Program-made: the position numbers and the translations under genes | Shown: positions 6,394 through 12,832 of the stretch, one piece after another | Position numbering within the stretch: position 1 is the first letter of the stretch | Layout of the letters: each line of letters starts with the position of its first letter | The notes under the pieces: model-generated | Seen by the model: the letters and a program-made list of their open reading frames with translations, nothing else | Databases searched by the model: none | Told to the model about the DNA's origin: nothing | Source of the DNA: Hyphomicrobiales bacterium | GTDB lineage: Bacteria > Pseudomonadota > Alphaproteobacteria > Rhizobiales > Xanthobacteraceae | Assembly: GCA_003164375.1 (NCBI GenBank) | Contig: PLTE01000345.1 | Span: 9,456-22,287, forward strand | Direction of reading: 5' to 3' | Length of the DNA: 12,832 nucleotides

Positions 6394-7257
6394 ATGAACA
6401 AGCTCCCGTTTGAAAAGCGCGTCCAAATCCTCCACCTGCTAGTCGAGGGCAACAGCCTTCGCGCAACCGCTCGTTTGGTGGACGTATCGTTCAATACGAC
6501 GGCCAAGCTTTTCGTGGATGCCGCCCGCGCGTGTGCCGAGTATCAGGATCGCACGCTCCGCAATCTCAAGTGTAAGCGGCTTCAACTCGACGAAATTTGG
6601 TCATTCGTTTACGCAAAGCAAAAGAACGTTCCGGGCGCGAAGTCTGCGCCAGCCAACGCTGGCGACGTGTGGACGTGGGTTGCGATTGACGCCGATACCA
6701 AGCTTGTTCCGTCATGGCGCATCGGTGACCGTAGCTCGGGGACTGCGATAGCCTTCACGGACGATCTCGCATCGCGACTCGCAAGCCGCGTCCAGATCAC
6801 GACAGACGGTCATCGGCCTTACCTTGAAGCAATCGAAGGATCATTCGGCGCGGACGTTGACTACGCCATGCTTGTCAAAATCTATGGTGCCGACGCGAGC
6901 GGTGAGAAGCGGTACAGCCCCGCAGAGTGCATCGGCGCGGTCAAGCATCGGGTTGAAGGCAATCCAGATCCGAAGCACGTTTCGACCAGCTTTGCGGAAC
7001 GTCAAAACCTAACGCTCCGGATGAGCAGCCGACGATTTACGCGGCTCACAAATGCCTTTTCAAAGAAGGTCGAGAACCACGCTTTGTCAGTTGCGCTGCA
7101 TTACATGAATTACAATTTTTGCCGCATCCATAAGACGCTGCGGATTACCCCTGCGATGGCCGCTGGCGTGACGGATCGCCTTTGGTCAATTAGTGATATC
7201 GTTGGCGTGCTGGAGACGTGGGAGGCTAAAAATGAAAGCCGCTCTACTAGCGTTTAG
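6394..7257 (+). CDS. IS1-like DDE transposase
   Basis: This 287-residue protein begins MNKLPFEKRVQILHLLVEGN, the usual start of a rhizobial transposase family annotated as IS1-like. An N-terminal helix-turn-helix (NSLRATARLVDVSFNTTAKL) precedes the catalytic domain. The likely acidic triad is Asp66 (LDEIWS), Asp138 (TTDGH) and Glu202 (ERQN), all present. The end (TPAMAAGVTDRLW) is also typical and no frameshift is seen, so it may be active. Terminal inverted repeats flanking the gene could not be found by eye. Its last 26 bases overlap the Rap1a-like gene. The start fits the family although no spaced ribosome-binding site precedes it. Firm family call; exact IS group uncertain. Confidence 0.88.
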   Translation: MNKLPFEKRVQILHLLVEGNSLRATARLVDVSFNTTAKLFVDAARACAEYQDRTLRNLKCKRLQLDEIWSFVYAKQKNVPGAKSAPANAGDVWTWVAIDADTKLVPSWRIGDRSSGTAIAFTDDLASRLASRVQITTDGHRPYLEAIEGSFGADVDYAMLVKIYGADASGEKRYSPAECIGAVKHRVEGNPDPKHVSTSFAERQNLTLRMSSRRFTRLTNAFSKKVENHALSVALHYMNYNFCRIHKTLRITPAMAAGVTDRLWSISDIVGVLETWEAKNESRSTSV

Positions 7258-7594
7258 CTTGTGTATATTTTCAATTTCAGCTCATGCCGAGTCAAACGTT
7301 GAAACCTTTCTCCGAGATTATGACGCAGCCAGTTATCCGGCCAAGGAATATATGGCTGGGCACCTCTCCAGCATAGAAGATGGAATGAGTTGGGCAAATG
7401 TCGCACTAACTGAGGATCGAAAGGAATTTCCCTTGTATTGCGTACCTAGATCATTGGTACTTACCGGGGAGCAGCTAATCGACGTTCTTCGAAGACACCT
7501 AGAGACAAATCCCTACGCAGCGAAAAGCCCTTTTCCACTTGTTTTGCTGGTGGCTCTCCAAGAGGTATTTCCCTGCGCACCAAAATCAAAATGA
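7232..7594 (+). CDS. Rap1a/Tai-like periplasmic immunity protein
   Basis: From the ATG at 7232, six bases after a strong GGAGG (7221-7225), the protein has 120 residues. A signal peptide ends probably at AHA (residue 19). The mature part shows the Rap1a/Tai layout: a helix with YMAGHLSSIEDGMSW, then YCVPRSLVLTGEQLIDVLRR, a helix HLETNP, and LVALQEVFPC. Cys70 and Cys115 would form the family's disulfide. Known Rap1a/Tai proteins protect against type VI secretion amidase effectors in the periplasm. No effector or secretion gene is nearby, and many such proteins occur as orphans. The gene begins inside the last 26 bases of the transposase gene in another frame, so it is probably translated from the same message. 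Family call moderately sure; immunity function inferred. Confidence 0.72.
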   Translation: MKAALLAFSLCIFSISAHAESNVETFLRDYDAASYPAKEYMAGHLSSIEDGMSWANVALTEDRKEFPLYCVPRSLVLTGEQLIDVLRRHLETNPYAAKSPFPLVLLVALQEVFPCAPKSK

Positions 7595-7853
7595 GGCACT
7601 ACCGGCGATCGCACCCGCTTGTCATGTTTATAAGTATAACTTTATCATAAACCTGTCGATTATCTATATATCGCGCCGTTGTAAGTATCTTCTGCGTATA
7701 TTTTACTGTAGTTTTATGTATTCTGATGCCGCATTTACAGTTAGAGCCATATCTTTTCTGAAGATGCGAGCCGTACTCTTCCATCCTAACCCGGGAGGCG
7801 TCGCGCATTCGGCAAGCGCCTGAATACAGCCGCACGCCGCATTAGGAGAAGTC
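7595..7853. other. AT-rich intergenic gap
   Basis: This 259-base gap is clearly richer in A and T than its neighbours up to about 7760. It contains a nested dyad at 7626-7652 (GTTTAT/ATAAAC outside, AAGT/ACTT inside). No gene is supported. The short open frames on both strands have no ribosome-binding site or recognisable protein. It probably holds the promoter of the secreted protein that follows, but no confident -35/-10 pair is seen. Confidence 0.4.
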
Positions 7854-8156
7854 ATGAAGAGCCATAGCCTGCATACGCAGATCGCCATCGCCGCGCTCGC
7901 AGTTGGCGTTACATTCGCTTCAGTTCCGGCCTTCGCGCAAAGTACCAATGGCCCGGCCGCCCAAAATTATGGAGCCGGTTCTAATGCCCAGACCGGCGGA
8001 GTGAACTATCAATCCGCCGCTGCGCAGAAGCCGCTATATAACGCCGCGCCCCAGAAACAGCACCAGCAGGTGCAGCCCGCCGACGCATCGTCCGGGCCGG
8101 CAGGTCCGGGCGGGGCCAATTATGGCGCGGGCTCAAACCCTCAGACCGGCAAATAA
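7854..8156 (+). CDS. Small secreted protein with duplicated NYGAGSN motif
   Basis: This 100-residue protein is not recognised as a named family. It has a clear signal peptide cleaved probably at AFA (residue 28). The mature 72 residues are rich in Gln, Ala, Gly and Pro, lack Cys and look disordered. The motif NYGAGSNxQTG occurs twice, at residues 38-48 and 89-99, framing a Gln-rich middle (PQKQHQQVQPAD). The ATG follows AGGAGA at good spacing. A strong terminator lies 54 bases after the stop, so it forms its own transcript. It is probably periplasmic or exported; no enzyme motif is seen. Confidence 0.75.
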   Translation: MKSHSLHTQIAIAALAVGVTFASVPAFAQSTNGPAAQNYGAGSNAQTGGVNYQSAAAQKPLYNAAPQKQHQQVQPADASSGPAGPGGANYGAGSNPQTGK

Positions 8157-8210
8157 TCAGCCAGCCGGCTAACCCGCGCTGCCGACGCGCGAGATGGGTG
8201 CAAATTGCGA

Positions 8211-8237
8211 GCCCCGGCCGCGGCCGGGGCCTTTTTC
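8211..8237 (+). terminator. Strong Rho-independent terminator
   Basis: A perfect 20-base GC palindrome (8211-8230, arms GCCCCGGCC and GGCCGGGGC) is followed directly by CTTTTT. It ends the transcript of the small secreted protein gene. Confidence 0.9.
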
Positions 8238-8527
8238 CTAAGGCCGGCAGGCGGTGGCCGCGTCCAGAATCGATCGGCTACGACAAATCCCGGGCTCGGT
8301 TCTTCGCCGCGACGGCGCCTCGTTTGCGGGGCGAAAAGGCAAGCCGTCGCGGGCCTTGGCCTTCCACACGCGATCACTTTGCTGTGCTGCGTTTTTCGCA
8401 AGACTTTGTAATTACGTCATTATTGGAAACGGAAATTCAATCCTGCAAACAACGGCGCGACGCCAGCCGCGGGCTCACTAACCGCTCGCGCAACAGCCGC
8501 TCGCGCATTTTGGCGACGTGACGTAAA
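8238..8527. other. Gap between secreted protein and dgkA, with long hairpin
   Basis: No gene is supported in these 290 bases; open frames here have no start signals or family features. A 10-base perfect inverted repeat CCGCGACGGC (8307-8316) / GCCGTCGCGG (8343-8352) encloses 26 bases. An AT-richer part around 8390-8450 (TTGTAATTACGTCATTATTGG) may hold the dgkA promoter, but no boxes are convincing. Confidence 0.4.
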
Positions 8528-8938
8528 GTGGCGCCGTTCACTCGCGGCTCTCGTCGCTCCCTGCCTGGACAACCGGATTTTCCCTTGAAGCGACTTTTCA
8601 GCGCCACCGCCAATTCTCTGCGCGGGATTGTCGACGGCGTTCGAACCGAGCCGGCGCTGCGCGATGAAACGCTCCTTCTCGCCGTGGCGTTGCTGCTCGG
8701 CATCGTCGTAGCGCCAAGCGCGGTCTGGTATGTCGCCATGATTGGCGTTATTCTTATTTTGCTCGCCATTGAATTCTTGAACACGGCGATCGAGAAGCTC
8801 GCCGATCATGTCACGCGCGAGCAGCACGCCGATATCCGCCGCATCAAGGATTTTGGATCGGCTGCGGTGTTCTGCGGACTGTGCCTCGCCGGGCTGGTGT
8901 GGATCGCAGCGATCGCCGTGCGGTTCGGCCTGCTTTAA
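8528..8938 (+). CDS. dgkA: Diacylglycerol kinase (DgkA)
   Basis: This small integral membrane kinase phosphorylates diacylglycerol to phosphatidate at the inner membrane, recycling lipid from envelope biogenesis. From a GTG at 8528 it has 136 residues; from a TTG at 8585 it would have 117, close to the 122 of the E. coli enzyme. The true start is unsure and both have weak ribosome-binding sites. The signature IEFLNTAIEKLADH matches the family, with Glu82, Asn85, Glu89 and Asp93 in the spacing of the catalytic and metal-binding residues. TEPALRDE and KDFGSAAVF supply the other conserved acidic sites. Three hydrophobic helices are visible. It is convergent with the nucleotidyltransferase gene, whose stop is seven bases away. 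Confidence 0.92.
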   Translation: MAPFTRGSRRSLPGQPDFPLKRLFSATANSLRGIVDGVRTEPALRDETLLLAVALLLGIVVAPSAVWYVAMIGVILILLAIEFLNTAIEKLADHVTREQHADIRRIKDFGSAAVFCGLCLAGLVWIAAIAVRFGLL

Positions 8939-8945
8939 TCCGCCT

Positions 8946-9692
8946 TCACCGCATTGCGCTCCGAAATTGCGCGGCGCGAAGCGCCTGCGCGGCTAGTTCT
9001 CGCCGCGCCTGTTGCAAGGTCTCCGGCAGTCCGATGTCGACGAAATAACCTTCGCAGACGCGACCATAGAGCCGGTGCTCGGCCGCAAGAGCGGGGAAAA
9101 TGTCGGTTTCCATTGAGCACGGCAATGCGCGAACGCGATCGATGACGGTCGCGTCCATTACGCAGATTCCGCCGTTGATTAAGGCCGGCCCGGCGTTCTG
9201 CTTTTTCTCGAGGAATCGCACGATGCGATCGCCCTGAAGTTCGACCGCGCCGTAGCGCGAGGCGTCGGGCATGTGGCGCAAGGCGATCAATGCTTCGCAG
9301 TCGGGTTCGCCGTGCGACGCGCACAGCGCCCGTAGATCGATATCGAAAATGCTGTCGCCGTTGAGCATCAGGAAAAATGGCGCGATGATGTTCCGCGCGC
9401 CGACAAGCGCTCCTGCGGTGCCTTGGGGCTCGGGCTCGACGACGACGCGCACGCGTGCCGAGCCGAAGTTGCGGCCACCGTAACGCGACCGGACGACGTC
9501 GCCGAGATGACCGGCCAAGAGCACGATATCGTCGAAGGACTGCCGGGCCAATTGTTCAATCACGACGTCCAGGAACACCGCGCCATCACCGATCTCCATC
9601 AGCGGCTTGGGGATCGAACGCGTCAGTTTGCCCAGCCGCGTGCCTTTGCCGCCGACGAGGATACAAGCTTGGTGAATCGCATGCTTCGTCAT
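8946..9692 (-). CDS. HddC-like sugar-phosphate nucleotidyltransferase
   Basis: This 248-residue protein is of the NTP-transferase fold. The nucleotide-binding start ILVGGKGTRLGKLTRSIPKP (residues 11-30) and the metal site LMLNGDSIFDID (Asp113) are intact, as is EPQGTAGAL (88-96). It resembles D-glycero-D-manno-heptose 1-phosphate guanylyltransferase (HddC), which makes GDP-heptose for surface polysaccharides. Mannose- or glucose-1-phosphate transferases of the same fold cannot be excluded. The HddC reading is favoured because a C-terminal piece of an HddA-like heptose kinase lies 40 bases upstream on the same strand. No isomerase or phosphatase of the pathway is in the window. Confidence 0.8.
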   Translation of the reverse strand: MTKHAIHQACILVGGKGTRLGKLTRSIPKPLMEIGDGAVFLDVVIEQLARQSFDDIVLLAGHLGDVVRSRYGGRNFGSARVRVVVEPEPQGTAGALVGARNIIAPFFLMLNGDSIFDIDLRALCASHGEPDCEALIALRHMPDASRYGAVELQGDRIVRFLEKKQNAGPALINGGICVMDATVIDRVRALPCSMETDIFPALAAEHRLYGRVCEGYFVDIGLPETLQQARRELAAQALRAAQFRSAMR

Positions 9693-9732
9693 GCCAAGGG
9701 CCGGAACTTCCGCCGCATCAATTGCACAAGTC

Positions 9733-9924
9733 TTATCGGGTAATTGTCCATGCCTCGGCGCCGCTCTCGGTGAATTGGACCGGCGAGGCGAGCGCGCCGG
9801 CCTCGTTGAGTGCGGTTACCAAGCGATAACGACGTTCCGGATCCGTCATGAACATCAAGAATCCGCCACCTCCCGCACCCGAAACTTTGCCGGCAACGGC
9901 ACCATTTTTCATTCGCGGCAGGTT
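9733..9924 (-). pseudogene. C-terminal remnant of an HddA-like GHMP kinase
   Basis: On the minus strand an open frame runs from just behind the flippase stop to a TAA at 9733-9735. From the ATG at 9912 it gives 59 residues, beginning MKNGAVAGKVSGAGGGGFLM and ending GAEAWTITR. This is the C-terminal domain of D-glycero-D-manno-heptose 7-phosphate kinase (HddA, GHMP superfamily): AGKVSGAGGGGF is its conserved glycine loop and the FTESGAEAW end is also typical. The full enzyme has about 330-350 residues, so the ATP-binding and catalytic N-terminal parts are missing. No upstream hddA sequence is seen; the flippase gene occupies that space. It is probably a deletion scar and not a working enzyme. 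Whether the fragment is translated is unknown. Confidence 0.8.
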
Positions 9925-11331
9925 TCATCGTGTGAGCACCCGCGGTGCCGTCCACAACGCTTTAAACAGCTGACTTAGTGACCGCTGTTCGCCGAGATTT
10001 GTTGCGCCCGCGGCCCGGATCGGTCCGCGGACCGCTGCGATCGCCAGGCACAGCGCTCCCGCGGTATAGACCGCGGCATAGGCGGCGAGAAAGCCGACGA
10101 TATCGAATTTGGCTGCGATCGAGATGGCGGTGATCACAACCATCATGATCGAGACGCCCGCGCCGTTCAGCGCCAAGCTGCGGAAATACCCGGAGTATTG
10201 TAGGAGCGCTTCCGCGACGATTTGCAGAATATTCGCCAACAGCAGGACAACCAGAATGGGCACGATTCCGGACGGCACTGTTGCCGCCGCGTGTAACAGG
10301 AACACGAAGAGCGGCTGGCCCGCGAAAATCAGCACGGCGCACGCGATCGCCGCCGGTACGCAGCAAAGCCCGACCGCGAGCATTGTCGTGCGCACCAGTT
10401 TGTCCGCGTCGCGCGCGGCAATGGCGCGGGTCTGTCCGGGAATTGCGAGGTCGCAAATGGCGGCAAAGATGACGCAGGCGCCGCGGAAAATTCGAAACGT
10501 GACTTCGAGGATGATCGGCGCCGCGCCAAGGCCAAACGCCATCGGCACGAAATAATAAGGAAAAGTGGCGATGAACAGGCTGCCCAGGGCGCCGGTGCCG
10601 CTGCGTGCGATAGACTGCCTGTTCAAGCGGAAAAACGACAACAACTCGCGGGGAAAGCCGCGGATGTCGGCCGCGAGTCCGCCATGACGGATCAGCTTCG
10701 CCGAGGCGGCAATGAACAACCCGCACCACAGCACGTTCGCGGCGATCAGAAAGTCGAGGAACGGCAGTCCGACCAGCATGGCGAGCATCGTCGCGATGGT
10801 GGACGCGCGCCGCACGAGTTCGAGCTTTTCATAGAATAAATAAAGGTCAACCGCGATGCTGATACTGCGCAGCGAAAACCACGCGAGATTGAGCGTGATG
10901 TAAAGCAAGAACAGCCCGAGCTCGATGGCGTCGCGCGGCGTTGCCGAAGTCTGCGACAGCCTAACCGCGACACATGCGAGCGACGCGACCAGGGCGAGCA
11001 GCACATAGAACACGATAACGGCGGTCGCTTGTCGTCTGTCGCGGGCCTGGGGTTTTCCGGCGATGTGCCCGGCGCGCAGATTGACGAACAGAATCTTCGC
11101 CAGACCGAGGTCGGTGAGCCACAGCGTGTAGCCGATCCCGCCGACCACGATGAAGATCGAAAATCGTTCCGGATCGAGTATGCGGGCGAAAACGAAGGTC
11201 TGGACAAAGCCCATGACGAACGCGCCGCCCGCCGTCGAGGCACGCAGCAGAAGATAGGGAATCGATATGAGGCGCTCACGTGGCTTTTCGGCCGGCGCGG
11301 CGTCGGGCAGGGGTCCGATATTGGCGTTCAT
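9925..11331 (-). CDS. Wzx-like polysaccharide flippase (MATE/PST-type)
   Basis: This 468-residue protein has about twelve to fourteen hydrophobic helices and short polar loops. It begins, after a polar 20-residue leader, with LISIPYLLLRASTAGGAFVM, reminiscent of PST/Wzx lipid-linked oligosaccharide flippases. These move sugar-loaded lipid carriers across the inner membrane. Sequence in this family is poorly conserved and no signature motif proves the function; topology and neighbours (nucleotidyltransferase, heptose kinase remnant, glycosyltransferase) support it. The ATG at 11331 has no good ribosome-binding site (a GGAG lies 15 bases away). Its stop is followed in the same frame by the hddA remnant, suggesting a recombination joint at this end, so its last residues may not be native. 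Confidence 0.78.
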   Translation of the reverse strand: MNANIGPLPDAAPAEKPRERLISIPYLLLRASTAGGAFVMGFVQTFVFARILDPERFSIFIVVGGIGYTLWLTDLGLAKILFVNLRAGHIAGKPQARDRRQATAVIVFYVLLALVASLACVAVRLSQTSATPRDAIELGLFLLYITLNLAWFSLRSISIAVDLYLFYEKLELVRRASTIATMLAMLVGLPFLDFLIAANVLWCGLFIAASAKLIRHGGLAADIRGFPRELLSFFRLNRQSIARSGTGALGSLFIATFPYYFVPMAFGLGAAPIILEVTFRIFRGACVIFAAICDLAIPGQTRAIAARDADKLVRTTMLAVGLCCVPAAIACAVLIFAGQPLFVFLLHAAATVPSGIVPILVVLLLANILQIVAEALLQYSGYFRSLALNGAGVSIMMVVITAISIAAKFDIVGFLAAYAAVYTAGALCLAIAAVRGPIRAAGATNLGEQRSLSQLFKALWTAPRVLTR

Positions 11332-11474
11332 GGCCCGACGCTCTGGCTCCGGTAAGCCCCATTAAAACCCGGACAATGGCAGCGAGTGTGTAACGCGATC
11401 TTAATGGCGTGGAGCTAACCAAAAGGTGAACCGATCCGCCTATTTCGCGCTGGTGCTTGCCGACGGAACACCTC
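11332..11474. promoter_or_regulatory. Divergent gap between flippase and glycosyltransferase
   Basis: These 143 bases separate two genes that point away from each other and so should hold both promoters. The AT-richer core near 11360-11425 is the likely place, but no confident boxes or operators are seen. Confidence 0.35.
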
Positions 11475-12599
11475 GTGCAACCGAAATTCGTCATAAACGG
11501 CCGCTTCCTCACCCAGCCCATGACCGGCGTGCAGCGCTTCGCCATGCAGGTTGCGGCAGCCATCGACGCCATGATCGAGAGCGGCGAATACGCCGAGCTC
11601 GACGGGCGGATCGAGATCGTGGCGCCGCCGGGGGCGCGTGAGTTGCCGCTGCGTCACATTCCCGTCCGCCGCTGCGGTCTTGGCGGCGGCTATTTTTGGG
11701 AACAGGTCGAGTTGCCCTGGTTTGCGAGAGGCCGCTTCTTGCTCAATTTTTGCAGCGTCGGCCCCGTCATCACGCGCAATCAACTCGTCGTTGTGCACGA
11801 CGCAACGCCCCGCGCGCGGCCCAAGAATTTTGCGCCGTTGTTTAGCGCTGTTTATAATTTTCTGATCCCGCGTCTCGTCCGGCGCTCGCTTTGCACCGCA
11901 ACGGTGTCGGAGTTTTCCCGCCGCGAGATCGCCAAGTGGTACGGCGTCGATACCAGCGATATGCGCGTGTGCTACCTCGGCGCTGACCACATCTCCCGTG
12001 TCGTGCCCGACAACTCCGTCATTGAGCGGCTCGGTCTATCCGGCCGCAAATTCTTTCTCGGCGTGGGAGTGAGTAACAACAAAAATTCAGAGACTGTGGC
12101 GGCGGCTTTGCTGAGGGCAGGTCTCGACGACACTCTACTAGTGCTGACCGGCAGCCGGGTTGGCAAGGTCAACGGACGATCGAGCGAGATAGCCTTAAAT
12201 CGGTTGTGTCATGCCGGTTACGTATCCGATCGGGAATTACGCTCTCTCTTCGAGCACGCATTGGCGCTGGTATCGCCATCTCACTACGAAGGATTTGGGT
12301 TGCCGCCGGTGGAAGGCATGTTGCTGGGATGCCCAGCGATCATCAGCGATACGCCGGCGATGATCGAAATTTGTGGCGACGCGGCCCTGCACTGTGCCGC
12401 GGACGATGTCGAAAAACTCGCCGAATTCATGCGCATTGTCCATGATGATCCGGCTCGGCGGGATGCGCTGATAGAGGCGGGCAGGGCACGTGCCGCGCGC
12501 TACACGTGGGATTCGGTCGCGCGCACATTGCTTGAACTCTGTTCGAAATATAGCAGCGTTCGTGCTCTGAGCCCTGAAATCTGGATCGTTTCTGGCTAG
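11475..12599 (+). CDS. GT4-type glycosyltransferase
   Basis: From a GTG at 11475, six bases after GGAA, the protein has 374 residues; a TTG at 11457 would add six. It starts with FVINGRFLTQPMTGVQRFA, the acceptor-side start of many GT4 enzymes. Other family marks are VVHDATP, TVSEFSRREI and the sugar-nucleotide motif HYEGFGLPPVEGMLLGCP, whose two Glu residues (272 and 280) form the E-x7-E pair. The fold is GT-B, acting at the cytoplasmic face of the membrane on a lipid-linked sugar. It faces away from the flippase and likely belongs to the same surface-polysaccharide locus. The final residues (SVRALSPEIWIVSG) look atypical, and an IS3-type gene begins 43 bases on, so the C-terminus may have been altered by insertion. 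Confidence 0.88.
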   Translation: MQPKFVINGRFLTQPMTGVQRFAMQVAAAIDAMIESGEYAELDGRIEIVAPPGARELPLRHIPVRRCGLGGGYFWEQVELPWFARGRFLLNFCSVGPVITRNQLVVVHDATPRARPKNFAPLFSAVYNFLIPRLVRRSLCTATVSEFSRREIAKWYGVDTSDMRVCYLGADHISRVVPDNSVIERLGLSGRKFFLGVGVSNNKNSETVAAALLRAGLDDTLLVLTGSRVGKVNGRSSEIALNRLCHAGYVSDRELRSLFEHALALVSPSHYEGFGLPPVEGMLLGCPAIISDTPAMIEICGDAALHCAADDVEKLAEFMRIVHDDPARRDALIEAGRARAARYTWDSVARTLLELCSKYSSVRALSPEIWIVSG

Positions 12600-12642
12600 A
12601 GTTTTCCGTGGTGATTCCTTGGCTGGGGAGGAGCGGAGAGCA

Positions 12643-12832
12643 ATGAAGGCCTCGAAGTTTTCGGACGCCCAGAAGGCGTTCATTCTTAAGCAAGGCTCAG
12701 ACGGGATGCCGGTTGGCGATATCTGCCGAAAGGCAGGAATCAGCCAGGCGACCTACTTCAACTGGAAGCGCAAATACGATGGCTTGCTGCCGACCGAGAT
12801 GCGTCGGCTCAAGCAGCTCGAGGACGAGAACG
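12643..12832 (+). CDS. IS3-family transposase OrfA (partial)
   Basis: The frame starts at the ATG at 12643, shortly after the purine-rich GGGGAGGAGCGGAGAG, and runs off the window end after 63 codons. MKASKFSDAQKAFILKQGSD and then DICRKAGISQATYFNWKRKY form the helix-turn-helix of IS3-family OrfA proteins. RRLKQLEDEN begins the leucine-zipper helix. OrfA binds the element's ends, and a frameshifted OrfAB would carry the DDE transposase. OrfB and the right end are outside the window. The left end of the element is probably between 12590 and 12640, but its inverted repeat cannot be fixed without the other end. Confidence 0.9.
   Translation, partial: MKASKFSDAQKAFILKQGSDGMPVGDICRKAGISQATYFNWKRKYDGLLPTEMRRLKQLEDEN

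Noticed and set aside
4740..7594. A genomic island integrated at tRNA-Pro
   Set aside because: The tRNA is on the minus strand, so an island at its 3' end would lie to the left of 4740, where an ordinary chromosomal-type locus sits. No integrase or repeat of the tRNA 3' end was seen to the right.
7616..7625. A possible right-end partner (TGACAAGC on the minus strand) of the 17-bp palindrome
   Set aside because: Only seven of eight bases match and the similarity does not extend, so it cannot be called a terminal inverted repeat.
8420..8827. Minus-strand open frames opposite dgkA
   Set aside because: They are antisense shadows. The plus strand encodes the conserved DgkA motif.
9689..9955. An 88-codon minus-strand open frame
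   Set aside because: It is the neighbouring frame of the hddA remnant. Its product is Arg-rich with no family features, while the remnant frame carries the GHMP glycine loop.

Overview
The window looks like chromosomal DNA of an alphaproteobacterium of the Hyphomicrobiales (Bradyrhizobium/Rhodopseudomonas/Afipia-like). This rests on the GC-rich coding sequence, a small histone H1-like protein of a type common in that order, an IS1-like transposase of a rhizobial type, and a CTTTTCC/GGAAAAG dispersed-repeat style beside a tRNA-Pro(GGG). The genus is inferred from style, not proven.

Layout. (1) 1-556: the end of a GMC oxidoreductase and a periplasmic class I cytochrome c, a probable dehydrogenase/electron-acceptor pair. 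(2) 604-4542: a catabolic or detoxification-type locus. An UlaG-like metallo-beta-lactamase-fold protein and an MHS-type MFS transporter lie on the minus strand, divergent from a DJ-1/PfpI protein overlapping an XRE-cupin regulator on the plus strand. A hairpin terminator separates the transporter from the hydrolase. (3) 4740-5275: tRNA-Pro(GGG), a palindromic repeat-like segment and the histone H1-like protein. (4) 5341-7594: an accessory stretch. It has an orphan proteasome/HslV-like Ntn-hydrolase coupled to a small basic protein, then an IS1-like DDE transposase whose 3' end overlaps a periplasmic Rap1a/Tai-like immunity protein. The transposase promoter carries a perfect 17-bp palindrome over its -35 and appears to yield a leaderless transcript. 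(5) 7854-8237: a small secreted protein with a duplicated NYGAGSNxQTG motif and a strong terminator. (6) 8528-12599: envelope genes. These are DgkA, an HddC-like sugar-phosphate nucleotidyltransferase, a 59-64-residue C-terminal remnant of an HddA-like GHMP kinase, a Wzx-type flippase and a divergent GT4 glycosyltransferase. (7) 12643-end: the start of an IS3-family orfA.

The most unusual items are the proteasome-like gene with its coupled basic partner, the transposase/immunity-protein overlap with its palindromic leaderless promoter, and the hddA remnant lying in frame directly behind the flippase stop codon. None of these could be compared with a database here. All family calls come from motif recognition by eye.
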